Positions 23,271 through 34,934 of a DNA stretch of 64,000 nucleotides are shown here, piece by piece. Positions within the stretch are counted from its first letter, which is position 1, and each line of letters opens with the position of its first letter. The notes below the pieces were generated by a model, which saw nothing but the letters and a program-made list of their open reading frames with translations, made no database searches and was not told where the DNA came from. The stretch lies in assembly GCA_014773175.1 (NCBI GenBank), contig VXCM01003143.1, positions 1 to 64,000 on the forward strand. The letters are read 5' to 3'. The translations under genes were made by a program, and so were the position numbers. The stretch comes from Lucifuga dentata (lineage: Eukaryota; Chordata; Actinopteri; Ophidiiformes; Bythitidae).

Positions 23271-23417
23271 AAGAAGAAGAAGAAGAAGAAGAAGAAGAAA
23301 AAGCAGATGGAGATCAATACTGCACAATATCAATAGATATATGGCAAATNAAGAAGAAGAAGAAGAAAAAGCAGATGGAGATCAATACTGCACAATATCA
23401 ATAGATATATGGCAAAT
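23271..23417 (+). repeat. (GAA)n array with assembly-join duplication (67 bp x 2)
   Basis: (AAG)n at 23271-23299; 23283-23349 is repeated exactly at 23351-23417 around an N at 23350. The duplication looks like an assembly join, not biology. Confidence 0.8.
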
Positions 23418-24189
23418 TTTTCTTGTTTGAGTTCATTACTTTTGAAGAAATTGGCAAAAATATGGGAAAATTACATATATTCCAATGTTAAGGAATCATG
23501 CAAAAAAATTCCTGGATTCACCCCTGGATCCAGATCGGCACCAAAATTTTATGGGTTTCCTCCGTGGGCCACTCCCCACCCTTCCACCAAGTTTTCATCA
23601 AAACTGATTCTGACTGATTCTGAACTTTATGAGTAATCCTACTAATAAATAAACAATAAATCAATGGGCATAGATGAATAAATAACCTCTTGAGTTACTA
23701 AACTTTATTAATGGCTGCATTTTATGCCAAGAACCTGCATGCCGGTTCACCAACGAACCTACACAGATTTAGTAGATTACTACTTTAAAGTATCACCAAA
23801 CATACATCATCATCAAACATAACATCACCAAACATAAGTTCAAATCTCCTCGACGTGAGCTTCCACCTTTGAGAGATAACAAAAAGCTTAAAGCCGCCCT
23901 TAAAAGCAGCAGCAAAGCCTTTGTTCTGAGGAACCGCCTGAGGGGAGAGACGTTGGTCAGACTTGAGAACCAGAGATGACCAGCGACCAGAGGCAGAGTC
24001 ACATCACAGCAGATTTCATGTGCAACAAACGGCTGTTATTATAAGAAACAAAACACAGCAGGCTTTAATCACTTCACTGCTCTGATTTCTGATTAAAGGG
24101 AACACAGTATGTTTTATGCTAGTTTCCCTCAATTATTTAAATATAATATAGAATATATTTGTGTTGAATACTGAAAAACTTGAAGTTGC
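23418..24189. other. No gene seen
   Basis: Contains CCTGGATCCAGATCGGCACC-like text (23520-23600), which resembles a dispersed repeat; no terminal structure resolved. Confidence 0.4.
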
Positions 24190-24420
24190 CCTGACACACC
24201 TGGTTTGACTAGTGAATGAGTATGTCTGGCTAGCATCAGTGTTTTGCAGGACAGAAGAGGCTTTTTTGGAGGGAGGTCTTACCAAAGCAGTAGCTAAAAT
24301 GGCATGTTTTCACTCAGTGTGCACAACAGTGCTGCAACAAGGGAGGCAGAAGTGGATCCTCGTTTTTGCACATTCAGCACTTATGTTTACATTCCGGGTT
24401 TACGGACCATATCTGTGTCT
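24190..24420 (-). repeat. Dispersed repeat, copy 2 of 3 (inverted)
   Basis: Read in reverse it gives GTTGCAGCACTGTTGTGCAC, ACTGAGTGAAAACATGCC and a TACTGCTTTGGTAAGACCTC block. It aligns with 34100-34190 and 9130-9200. The CTGTTCTGATTGGCCAG block of the other copies is degraded here. A C-run join with an N is at 24433. Confidence 0.5.
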
Positions 24421-24433
24421 CAGAGGCTTTAAN

Positions 24434-24867
24434 CCCCCCCCCCCAGCCAGCCTTCACCGTAACACATGCACTCTCTCACTGCTGTTTAGGATTTCATTCT
24501 TAAATTTCAAGCTGTCATGTCCTCTGGGAAGAAAATAACACCAGTTTTTTGTTTTTGTTTTTTTTGTTTTTTTTTTTCTGAGCAAATTAAGTTACAGTTT
24601 TTAATTTCAGCTGAAGGGAAGATTAAGCAACTATGTTGTTTTGGCCCCAGTTTGTGTGTCTGAGGATTTTATTTCGTTTTAATTAAACGTTTTAGTTTTA
24701 TGCATCACCACATCAAGAAATTTGACATGCAGACCTGAGCACCCACTGACAAGATGTTTCCAGCTTAAATACATCAGTAAGGAAAAGTTTCTCATCAAAT
24801 ATGATCTGATTGTGTTATGCTGAACAAAAAACTCAGTCTGAACATCACTGAAAACAACAAATAAATA
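24434..24867. other. No gene seen
   Basis: T-rich tract at 24543-24577, otherwise featureless. Confidence 0.5.
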
Positions 24868-25380
24868 CACACAGTGTAGGTTTCAAAGGTATGTGAACCT
24901 CTGAGGTAATGAGCAGAATGGAGTCAGAATGATTGATTGGAACACCTGACTCCAGAATGAAGTCAGGTGTTCCAATCAATCAGGTTTGACTGGAGGTGCC
25001 CTGCTCTATTAAAAAAAAAAAAAAAAAAAAAAAAAAGAAGTCAGATCTGTGAGAATCTGCTCTTTTCTGGACAAGTTAACCATGACCTGATGAAAACAAA
25101 TTTCAGAGGAGCTTATAAGATGAATTGTATAGACGTGTGAAGCTGGTGATAGTTACGAAAGCATCCCTGGAGGCCTGAGTGTTCATCAGTCCAAAATAAG
25201 ACAAACTGACTAGAAATGGAGGGAATTTAGTGCTGCTGCTGCAAAGATCACGCCAAGAGCAAAACATGCAATGATGAAGGCCATGAAAGAACCCCAAGTT
25301 ACCAACAAAGACCTGCAGAAATATTTAGAACATGCTGGAGTTCATGGGTCCATTATAAGAAAAACACTGAACAACAATGG
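24868..25380 (+). mobile_element. Tc1-family transposon relic (5' end and start of transposase)
   Basis: CACAGTGTAGGTTTCAAAGG followed by TATGTGAACCTC resembles a Tc1-type terminus. From about 25040, the DNA text (CAGATCTGTGAGAATCTGCT, ATGACCTGATGAAAAC, GTGTTCATCAGTCC, AAAGATCACGCCAAGAGC, AAAGACCTGCAGAAAT) matches the N-terminal, DNA-binding part of a fish Tc1 transposase (the HQSTV and RPAKITPRA region). It is full of stops and frameshifts, and no catalytic part or right end follows. A poly-A of about 26 nt (25011-25036) interrupts it. Confidence 0.65.
24931..24981. repeat. Perfect 21-bp hairpin, 9-nt loop
   Basis: Arm GATTGATTGGAACACCTGAC(T) at 24931-24951 is exactly complementary to 24961-24981, with the loop CCAGAATGA. 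It lies in the 5' non-coding part of the Tc1 relic. Confidence 0.9.
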
Positions 25381-25559
25381 CGGCCCGCGCTCATGACGTA
25401 TGAGTGTGTCCTTGTGTGTGTGCTCATATGAGACACAAACAGAAGTAAACCCTCATCATTACATTACAGCACAAACCCCTGCACGTTTATATGACAAGTG
25501 TATTATTACATGCTATACAAGCCATTAAAGTAATGAATTTAAAACTGTCTTTCTTTTAA

Positions 25560-26088
25560 AGGGCCATCCTGGTGATTTCACGTGTTTGAGCCTAATAAAT
25601 TCTACCCGCATACACGTTACTGACAACCATTTTCCAAAACATAAACCCGTATTTCAATTTTCATGTTATTTTGACATATTCTTTCATCATGTAGAAGGCA
25701 CGGTCATTTTAATTTTTCACTAAAACCAGTCTTCTCCTGGGTCTATATTCCCTGGCAGACAATATATTTTCTTCTGTGTAGCTCCATGTTGAATCTGTGT
25801 TGAAACACTAAAAATTACACTACTTCAACAAAAAATGTAAAAGAAGTCATGTTCGCTGTGATGAATTCTTTGAATATCTCAAACACTTATCAAGTCTTTA
25901 CAAGTTTTTTTTTTTTTTTTTTTTTTTAAATAGCGTACTGGAATGAACTGGAAGACTGGAAGTTAGGGAAAACAATTCCAATATTTACCGTTCCAGTAGT
26001 ATGTTTTGGAAAGTGACTGACAGCAATGTAACATGTATGCAGGTTATATTTATTGGGCTGAAACATGCAAACCCACTGGTGTGGTCCT
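25560..26088 (+). mobile_element. TTAA-MITE, full-length, group 2
   Basis: Flanked by TTAA (25556-25559, 26089-26092). Starts AGGGCCATCCTGGTGATTTC, the group 2 version of the end, and ends CTGGTGTGGTCCT. The interior has GGGTCTATATTCCCTGGCAG and a poly-T run at 25903-25927. Confidence 0.8.
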
Positions 26089-26092
26089 TTAA

Positions 26093-26862
26093 CACAAGTG
26101 AAACGCTGTTAATATAAATTAAAATAATTCTCATCGTGCTATAAGCTCAAGAAGGGGTTGGAGATGAACTTCAGGGGTCCAGTTCTCTGAGTTTCTATGA
26201 CTTGGATAACATTGAACATCAGCAGAAAAATAGCCATATTTGGCATGAAGGCTGCCCTGCATTTGCCCTGACTCTTGGTGACAACTTCATTCCAGTGTGG
26301 AGAGAGAGAGCGAGAACATGTGTGATGGTTTTTCCCTAGAGCTGGAAGCTGCTATTTAGCTGCAGGGCAGCCGCACTGAAGGCACATCTGCAGTCTGGGG
26401 ACCGAAAAGTAAATCTCAGATGATAGAAGTCAGAGTGGAAATATGGTAACTATGTCACAATAAGGGACAGGAGCGAATGAAAAAAAAAACCAAATTAAGT
26501 AGAGGTTTTCCTGGGTTCAACGTTTGGACCCGACCCAAAATACAGTCAGCCTGAAGAGACCCAAATAGAGAGAGAGCACCAACGCTGATGGCAGCTTGAT
26601 GCACCACCAAATAACAAGAAACGTTTCTCCTCCATTTTTGCACTTCAGGTCACGCTCTGCATCTCAATCTCAAAAAGCACATTTTCTCCTGCAGCAATAA
26701 TGATGCAACACATGGAGGAGCTGATAGGGAGTCTACTCCAGCTCAGTCCGATCCACTGTTAGGGTATAAGGGTGTTTTCAGGCATGTGGTCCATTTGCTC
26801 TTGTCTGAATCAGGGACTAAATTGTTATAATGTTACATTTGCTGCTTGGTTTGGTTTGTTTT
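26093..26862. other. No gene seen
   Basis: Non-repetitive intron between a MITE and the Tc1 element; CTGCAG|GGCAGCCGC... at 26384 followed by AAAA|GTAAAT is a possible 43-nt cryptic exon, too weak to call. Confidence 0.4.
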
Positions 26863-26864
26863 TA

Positions 26865-28389
26865 TAGCACTGGCCAAAAGTATTGCCACCCCCCTGCATT
26901 TTTGTATAAACGTTTCATTCTGAGTTAAAATACCACTCCAAACACAGCAAAATTTATGTTTTTTAATGTATTAGAGTAAATACAACTGAAAAAATTCATA
27001 AGTTCTGAATAGTCTTAAGTGGGAGGGCGCTTTTGACATATTGTTAAGATTTGATGAAGAATTATTAGTAGAGATCAAACAGTAAAACATATTCTTTGAG
27101 GTAAGGTCACAGCAAATAGTTTTCACTGAACCGTAGTAATATTGTAGTCATATTACCTACTCTTAAATCCAAATTTAAGTCTAAAGAATAGCTGAATATT
27201 CTCAAAGAACTTCAACATGCCAAAAACTAGAGAATTTACCTCTGAAGAAAGAGCACAGATCATTGCTCTTCATGAAAATGGTTACAGTAATAAGGAAATT
27301 GCTAGGAAAGGCTGTGGATGTCACACTACAGTGTCAAGGATAATAAAGAAATACAAATCAGAAGGCACCTTTTAACCATCTGCGTGCTGGCTGCCCGAAA
27401 TGCAGCGCTGAGTGTTCTGACAGAATCTAATAAGACTGTGCCTTTAAGACAGAGTGGTCACAGTAGTCAGACTCTCAGACGGCAGTTGTCAGGTGTGCAG
27501 ATGTCCGCACATACAGACAGATGCAAATTACTCTCCTACGGACTGAAATCAAGGTGTCCAGCAAAGAAACCACTTTGGAGTAAAAAGAACATCTCGGATA
27601 GACTGATTTTCTGCAGAAAATACAAGAAATGGACTGCTGCTGAATGGGGTAAAGTAATTTTCTCAGACGAGTCTCCCTTCAGCTGCTTTGGGAACCAAGG
27701 AAGTATCAGAGTTCGGAGGTGGGATGGTGAAAGATGTGAAATGGAATAAACAGTGCCTACTGTGAAACATCAGTTCATGTTTGGGGATGTTTTTCTGGAA
27801 GAGGAATTGGAGTCCTAAAAATCCTGCCAAAAGGCACAGCCATGAACACCAAATGGTACTTGGGAACCCTGGAGAATGAGATGATACCAACTGTGCACAG
27901 TCAGTTTCCTGAAGAAATGTGCCATTTCCAAGATGACGGAGCTCATGTCACAGGGCTAAAGCTGTGAAAGAGGCTAGAAGGAAAAAAAAAAATATCACTT
28001 CACTGCTACCAGACCAGGAAATCCCCTAGATTTAAAGAAAATATCTGGGCATCATTGGCACTTAAGTTAGAAAGGCCCAGGAACAGGGAAGACTACATGT
28101 GCAGCCTGGTTCAATCTAAAGGCCAGTGATGTGACTGGGAAGTTGGTGGAATCAACTGGAAGATTAACTGCTGTTTTAGAGGCCGAAAGACAGCACTGCA
28201 AATACTAAAAATTCTAGTGTAAGGGAAAAACATTATTTCATTTGAATTTTTTCTGAATTTCTGGCCTTTTTCCATTGTTCTTGTAAAACACCAATAAATG
28301 AATTTTGTTGTGTTTGGAGTGGCATTTTAACTCAGAAAGAAAACTTTACACAAAAATGCAAGGGGGTGCAATACTTCTGGCCAGCGCTG
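26865..28389 (+). mobile_element. Tc1/mariner transposon, complete ends, inactive
   Basis: 1,525 bp between TA dinucleotides (26863-26864 and 28390-28391), the Tc1/mariner target. Left end TAGCACTGGCCAAAAGTATT and right end (reversed) CAGCGCTGGCCAGAAGTATT continue as about 90-bp inverted repeats with scattered differences, including GAGTTAAAAT and CCACTCCAAACACA in both arms. It encloses a broken transposase. The length suits a once-autonomous fish Tc1-like element. Divergence between arms and the dead ORF say it is old. Confidence 0.85.
27217..28060 (+). pseudogene. Tc1-type transposase pseudogene
   Basis: The ATG at 27217 starts a helix-turn-helix N-terminus (MPKTREFTSEERAQIIALHE, then GYSNKEIARKGCGCHTTVSR) that stops at 27373-27375 (GTF*). 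A second frame, 27318-27749, carries the rest of the DNA-binding region and the first catalytic aspartate block (WGKVIFSDESPFSCFG, about 27650-27685). A third piece has FQDDGAHV near 27925-27950, the second aspartate block, followed by a stop. The last block, expected as a PDLNPIE-type motif, is only traceable near 28020-28050 with frameshifts. Tc1 transposases cut and paste at TA through a DDE triad; this copy has at least three breaks and cannot work. Confidence 0.85.
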
Positions 28390-30871
28390 TACAAAGAAAA
28401 AAGAAAAATCCAATCAACCAAAATATATTAGCAAAAGTTATGCTCATTGGTCAGAAATGTCTGAGGGAGGAAAAAGAAAATCAAAACAGGGATTTGCCAT
28501 GCTGGGATAACTAAATAACATGGAACAAAGGCGGAATTGGGATACTTTCCTACTCATAGTCATCATTTGGTCCATATCCCAAGAAAACTATGGCAGCAGA
28601 AGCTGAATGTGACTTCAACACAACATGTGGAAAACCACATGTAGCTTCACATTTTGTGAAGTAGATGTGCTGAACAGGAGAACAGAGCAACATACTGAGA
28701 ACATACAATCTCATGCTAACCTTCCACATGTTCATCTGAAGACGTGTTAAGTAAGTTTTATTTGTTTCGACAGTTCTACAGCATCCGTTTCAATTGCTAC
28801 AGCTAATCAAAGGTGTCAAACACTTCCAGATCATCACCAGATCATCAAACACTTTCAGATACATTAGAAATATAAATACAATTTCAAAAAGAATGCATAA
28901 AAAGACATTTAAAAATAAAGTCAAAACTTATTTAAACATTTAATTTAAAAAAACTAAAATTAGAGCATATTTATCAAAGTACAATTAATAAAGTCCAAGT
29001 GCTAGGTTTACAATTTAGCAAAAAGCAATGGTGAACATGAACGATTTCAACAGGAGGTTACTGTAGCTTGTGTGAACCTTTAACATGTCACCAAGATAAA
29101 TGACACGTGTGTCATATGGAAACACACTCACGGGACACACCGTGATCACAGGAAAATGATTACACCTCTGATTATACCTGCTCATGGTGGAACACGGCAC
29201 GGTTATCCAAGCCGCATGGGAAAAATGTATAAGTGCACTTGACATGCCACTTTTCTCTGGTGAAAATTGAAAATCCATATTTATTTTCCAATGATCCACC
29301 TTTGGGTTCCTATCCACTTCCTCAAGACAAGCGCCCCACATGCATCAGGCACTTCCTGCAGCTCCAGATGACAACTTCATGAAGCTCACCGTGTTTCCAA
29401 GTCTTCCAGAGTCTGGCTGGAGATGGGGGGAGCATCAAGGAAAGTTTCCCTGCAGTGTCGTACCGGCAGCCTCTGGGAAACTCACCACAGGATTTGGAAG
29501 ACGGTGAGTGACAGTGGCAACTTCACGAAGTGTTAGATTCCATGTTGGAGTCATCATGTGTGAAACGTGAACAGCCTGCTGCCGTGAGAGTGTCCCCTCT
29601 CTCGCAAATGATGACACACACACATCCAAGAAAAGGAACTAGCATTCCTGTGTGTCCTAGAGACACACAGCATACACACATGCGGTCCTCTTTACACACT
29701 TCCTGCTTATGGGATGCGACAACCATATGCATGAGTGGGTGAATTAGCAGCTTGCACTTTACTACATTTGGGATTTGGAGGAGAGGCATCATGTTCCGTG
29801 TGCGTGTGTCAGGTCATAGCCACAAAGCCCTGCGGGGAGTCTCTGTGGTGAAGGTTAAGTCCATTATGAATCTCCAGTGTGTGCATGTGTGTGTGCGTTC
29901 GTGTGTGTAAAGTGACAGGGTTGATATTACCTATTGTGCTTTAATTACCAGCCCTGCTAGCGGCTCTCAGGAACCTCATTTACATTTCCTACTAAAGTAG
30001 CAGCACTTATAGACTCATTATGTGTTAAACACGGCCTGATAAAGAGAAGAGCTGTTTAAAAAGGAAGGGCCAGTTCTCTGCTAATGCAGCTCAGCATAAC
30101 GTTATTCAAACATGACATGTCCTGTGTGCAATTCTCACCTTTCAAACGCATTCATCAAGTCAAACATCGTCGTGCTACGCAAAGCGAAAAATGAAGCTCA
30201 GAATATGTAGCGTACATTTTTAATATTTAACCTATTTAACTCCACAGACTACATCTATTATTTAGTACACCTCTGCGGTTTGAAGTATTTTATGTTGCTG
30301 TTCATTGAATTTGTCCTTTATTTGTTACCTGAACTGAACTTTGAAAAAGAAAAAAAAAAATCCTTCACTGGACAGGAGGTCAAACTTTGGCTTGTGAAAA
30401 TGTGGACATTTCTGAAAAACCTGCCAATTTTCTACTTATTTCAAGAAGATTCTTTATACTAAAAAGAACATCAAAAATGGGGAGGGAAGAAGTTCTAGAA
30501 ATAAATCTTGAATCCTAAATAAATTACTCTAAAAAATGTGTGGCTTTCTGCTTAACTCTGGGTGACAAAATGTCTTTTTAAAAAATGTGCAAGACAAATT
30601 TTCAAGAAAATTTCTATTAAAAACAGGAATGCTTTGGAAAAAATTTGTTTAATTTTTAAAATTAAAAGCAAAAAAAAATCCATTTTGATTGAATCGCTCA
30701 AACTCTCTATGTAAACATATCCCAGCATGCATTGGGTGAGAGGCAGGGTACACCAGTGTTAGTACAGGTCACCAATGATACATAGACACGCATGTACACA
30801 TACACACACACATGCACAAGCATACTCACAATCCCTACTACAGCCACTTTAGATTTTCCATTTCTCCTAAA

Positions 30872-30930
30872 CTTGTGTCTGCGAACTGTGGGAGGAAACC
30901 AACACAGACACGAGGAGAACATGCAAACTT
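30872..30930 (-). repeat. Fragment of a tRNA-like fish dispersed repeat (body)
   Basis: In reverse: GTTTGCATGTTCTCCTCGTG, then TGGTTTCCTCCCACAGTTCG. This is the body segment of the same dispersed fish repeat whose head is at 23175-23258. Confidence 0.55.
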
Positions 30931-31250
30931 AAAACTGTGAAATGGGTCAAGAAGATGGAGGAAAGAACAATTAGCAACAAGTAACAGCATGCAATTCAGC
31001 TTGTTTAATTTGTTTTCTTAGTACCTATCACGCTTTGCTGAGAGTTTAACCGACTCTGAATACTAAACAACAAAACAATTCTAGACAGGCTTCTATCAAA
31101 TGAGTAAGAGAAGTTTCTTGTAACAACTTGAGCAGATGTTCTTGGTTAAGCAGGAAGGATGAATTATGATTCTGGCAGCTTTTGATAATGTTTTGTTGCA
31201 GGTGCAGACTGGCTGGAACTGGCAAAACTTTGATTTCAAAACACAGAGTC

Positions 31251-31381
31251 CATTTGCAAAAACAGATAACTCTGTTTATAATATTATAAAAAATGCATTT
31301 TTTTTTTTTATTACTNCATTTGCAAAAACAGATAACTCTGTTTATAATATTATAAAAAATGCATTTTTTTTTTTTATTACT
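31251..31381 (+). other. Assembly-join duplication around a single N (65 bp x 2)
   Basis: 31251-31315 and 31317-31381 are identical around an N at 31316. Confidence 0.85.
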
Positions 31382-32384
31382 AGTACAGTGCCCATCCAAA
31401 ACATGCCTGTTCAGACCGGCTAGACTTTATGGTGCGCGCTACAGCTTGCCCATAGAGTGGACAATATGCTGCTGCGCCTGGAGCATATCCTGCCGCCGTG
31501 CGGACTACTTTTTACCGGTACAGCTCCGTTCTAGAACTGTTCATCCAAACAACTTCGCAGTGAGCATTATACCTGCCGAATTTCAGCTTCATACAGTGCC
31601 AGGTTCTAAAGCTATTGGTGCTACAGATGGACAGACAGACAGACAGATTTCTAGATTTAAAGTTAGATTATAGTGCATTTCTGGTAACACTAATCAAACT
31701 TGATGTTGGGGTAAAATAAAATATATAAATAATTGAACAAAACAGAAGCAACGTATAGTTTTTCAGTTTCAGGCCAGTTGATCAAGAGTTGGTACCTTCC
31801 CGATCTTGCTTGCGAACCTAATGTAGCTAATCAGGTGTGAGTGGAGCAGGAAGAGATGGAGAATATGGAGTGCTGCACATCCTGAGGCCCAGGAGTTAGA
31901 ACCTGAGATCTAAAATATCTCCATCATAGCAAGTCATTTTCTGTTATTGAGTCTAAAATGTCTTATTTTCCCAAAACCAGTGAAGTGCCGGTGTGGTAAG
32001 AACATTTCAGCTCGTTTGCAATGTAAAATCGACTTGTTTCATTTTCTTAGAATTAAATTTCCAAGTCCATGGTCATCCACTAAGCCCAAAATGCAAAATT
32101 AGTCTTGGGTGGATATATTAATAAAAGTCACACTGGCAACAAACTGACTGGTTATTTCTTGTGCCCAAACTTTGTTCCTGCTGATTGCCGTACATTCAAT
32201 AAGCCAAACAAATCAAAGCAGAACAATGGCTCTGGCTCTACACAAAGATTTACTCTATGCTTCACACAGAGCTGCGTTGTGGAAATGAACTTCTTATGCC
32301 CTGAAGTGAACTTCTCAGGCTGTGTCCGACCCAAACAAGCTCTACCAATCACGTGTTAGCTCATAGATGGTTATAGAATGTTAA

Positions 32385-32946
32385 ACCCCTATCCCATACT
32401 AGTGATTTTACATGTTTGACCCTAATAAATACAACCTGCATACATGTTACATTACTGCCAAACATTTTCCAAAATATACTACTGCAGTGATACATTTTTG
32501 GATTGTTTTTCCCTACCTTCCAGACTTGCCATTGATTTCATTTAATTCCAATAGCAACTAAAATCAACTTGTAAAGACATGAAACATGCTTGAGATAGAA
32601 AACAAGGTATCTATTAAAAAATGTCACAGTTACTTAATTTAACCAATCCACTGAGCTAAATGGAATAAATGTTTCTCTGCTAGGGAAGATAATCCCAGGA
32701 AAAAATGGCCAAGAAATTAAAATGACTGCACCTTCTATAATCCTGTGTAGGTGTTAGCAGATGAAATACTGAATTTTAAGGTGGGCGTATCGCTGGAACA
32801 TTTGATTGACAGATTAAGGGATCTGGCAAAAATAACACAAAAACTAAAATATGATTTTATCTTTTGGAAAATGTTTTGCAGTGACATAACGTGTATGAGA
32901 GTAGTGTTTATTGGGATTAGACATGCAAAACCACTGGCATTGTCCT
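32385..32946 (-). mobile_element. TTAA-MITE, group 2, left end decayed
   Basis: TTAA at 32381-32384 and 32947-32950. The left end (ACCCCTATCCCATACTAGTG) has drifted; the right end CTGGCATTGTCCT is good. The interior, GAAGATAATCCCAGGA and GGTGGGCGTATCGC, is in reversed orientation. Confidence 0.75.
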
Positions 32947-33109
32947 TTAAGGGTTTGGCGCTGCCAATCCAAGCAAGAGACTGGATTCATGTGCACCACT
33001 GAAGGAAAGAAAATTCCCCTTTACTCTGATTCTGTGTTTGACATAGCATTGAAAACAAGCGTAAGTCAAATTGGTATTTTAAAATGTGTTCGATTTTTTT
33101 TTTTTTCAG

Positions 33110-33197
33110 GTCATTTCTGAGGTCACGAGTTATGAGCAGGTGAGGAAGAAGTTAAGTTTGGACCCTAACTATAGCTCTCCTACCTCTACTGATGGAG
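33110..33197 (+). other. Candidate internal coding exon (antisense to galnt18), unidentified
   Basis: An acceptor with a 12-T tract (TTTTTTCAG, ending 33109) and a consensus donor GGAG|GTGAGTAAT enclose 88 bases. Frame 0 is open for 29 codons plus one base: VISEVTSYEQVRKKLSLDPN, then YSSPTSTDG. The composition (charged, S/T/P-rich tail) looks like a cytoplasmic protein segment. Its phase-1 exit fits the phase of the 57527 candidate (G + AC gives Asp, reading on as SGSSSYESEETRLRHKRTD). Splice sites and frame are seen; that it is a gene is inference. No homology recognised. Confidence 0.35.
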
Positions 33198-34019
33198 GTG
33201 AGTAATGTGCACACTGCTGTCAGGAATCACGGCGATGAAACGGCACGGAGAAGGGAAGGTGCGACATTCCGAGCTTTAATCTGAATAAACTGACACTTCT
33301 AGAATTGCGAGTGTCACATCTCCTCCATCTGACACAAAAAAAAAAAAAAAAAANAAAAAAAAAAAAAAAAAATACGAGAGAAAACACAGAGGCGGTTTCA
33401 TCATCGGAAATTCACATCCTCCCTGGTACCTTCCCTTTGATTTTCAGCGACGTGAGCGTGCAGACGTGCAGAGGAGCTCGGTATCACTGACAGGAACGGC
33501 ACCCCTCTTCATTTCATGTGTAAACTCGACGTCTCCCAGGAGGAGTCCACATTTTTAAATGTCATTTTTGACATGACGACACAACCTGCATCAGTGTTTA
33601 TTTGCTCACAATTCCAACTTTATGTGAACTTTCAGCATCTAAGAGAAAGTGAAAATTAACCACGCGCGTAGGATTAACATCTCTGCGCCCAATATTTAAA
33701 TATTTAAGGTTCATTTCAGTGTCTTGGCAGCCTGAATTGAGTTTCAGGAGGTTTGCAGTGACGCCATCCTTCGTGCAAGGACGGGCAGGAAGTGATATCA
33801 GCCTTGGATCTCACACCACCATTATGCATCTTTGATGACACACCAGACATGCAACTTATACACACACATACACACTTTCACAAATATACAGGAAGTCACA
33901 GAAGTCCACCATCCATATTCTTCAGAACGGGCTGTCAGCACAGATCAACTTACTTTGACTCATACAGAGATGGCTAAAAATAAGACTTGCACTTGCCAGA
34001 ATAGAAGCAAATGAAACAG
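33198..34019. other. No gene recognised
   Basis: A poly-A with an N (33336-33371). 33400-33560 is CpG-richer than its surroundings and has another acceptor-like TTTGATTTTCAG (ending 33448), but no good donor. Confidence 0.4.
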
Positions 34020-34330
34020 AACACAGATCAAGGAGACAAATCTGTGAAGCCGCCTCAAACCTGCACCTAAACATGACACGGCTGAATAGATGCTTCTACG
34101 CACCCTTGCTGCAGCACCGCTCTGCATGCTGAGTGAAAACAGGCTATAAAAGGTACTGTCCCTAGAAGGCCTCCCTTCCAAAAAGCCTACTCTGTTCTGA
34201 TTGGCCAGCTGGGGACTGCAAAACATGGATCTGAGCCAAACACTTGCTCACTGGATTATCACATGTTACGTATTGACGTCAACACAGTTTAATCAATAAT
34301 AAAGCAATTGGGGTTCAGCATCTCAGTTTC
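34020..34330 (+). repeat. Dispersed repeat, copy 3 of 3
   Basis: TGCAGCACCGCTCTGCATGC, GAGTGAAAACAGGCTATAAA, GGTACTGTCCCTAGAAGG and CTCTGTTCTGATTGGCCAGC align with 9130-9235. The repeat ends unclearly just before the next TTAA-MITE. Confidence 0.55.
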
Positions 34331-34354
34331 TTTTACTGGATGCATTTCTTTTAA

Positions 34355-34930
34355 AGGACCATACCACCCATTTTGCATGTTTGAGCCTAATATATTCAAT
34401 TTTCATATATGTAACGTTACTGGCAACCATTTCCCAAAGGATAAAACTGTATTTCAGCTTTCCTGATACTTTGCAAAATCTCTTAATCTTTCAAAATCAA
34501 ATATTCAAGCAATACACCCACCTTAAAAATTGATGTTTTGCCTGCTAATAGTCTTATGAAGTCACGGTTGTTTAAATTTCTTGAGAAACGCAAGTCTTCT
34601 TTTGGTACTATACTCCCCAGTGGAGACATACATTCACTCTGCACTTTTTATTGCACTTAAATGCTAAAATTACTAAATTTCAAGAAAAACCTGAATATAC
34701 GTGTTGTTCATGATGATGGATTACCTATCCCAAGAACATTTCAAGTATCAACAAGTTGATTTTAATAGTGTATCAGAATGAACTGAAACCAGTGGTGGTC
34801 TGGAAGGTAGGAAACATTTTTTTTAACTCATCATCCCAGTAGTATGCTTTGGGAAATGATTGTCAGTAATGTTATGTGTATGAAAATTGAATATATTAGG
34901 CTCAAACATGCAAAATGGTGGTATTGTCCT
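34355..34930 (+). mobile_element. TTAA-MITE, full-length reference copy, group 1
   Basis: 576 bp between TTAA (34351-34354) and TTAA (34931-34934). The left end AGGACCATACCACCCATTTT and the right end, reversed, AGGACAATACCACCATTTTG start inverted repeats of roughly 90 bp that include GCATGTTTGAGCCTAATATA and a CATTTCCCAAAG block. The centre contains GGTACTATACTCCCCAGTGG and CCAGTGGTGGTCTGGAAGG. No coding capacity. A TTAA target is used by piggyBac and Kolobok transposons; I cannot tell which mobilised this one. The family is the dominant repeat of the window. Confidence 0.9.
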
Positions 34931-34934
34931 TTAA

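Larger units (their letters stand above)
28392..32380. other. Intronic DNA, no gene recognised
   Basis: 28640-29010 is AT-rich. 29340-29503 is open from an ATG for 54 codons to a GACG|GTGAGT donor-like site, but all three frames are open there. 29920-30080 (with TTTAATTACC) is a candidate conserved noncoding segment. 31430-31640 is GC-rich text ending in a short ACAG repeat and could be a repeat fragment. The rest is plain intron. Confidence 0.4.

Noticed and set aside
29340..29503. ATG frame of 54 codons ending at a consensus GTGAGT donor, plus strand
   Set aside because: All three frames are open over most of it and no homology is recognised; insufficient for an exon call.
33449..33489. 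CpG-rich exon-like stretch after TTTGATTTTCAG
   Set aside because: Two of three frames stop early and no good donor follows.
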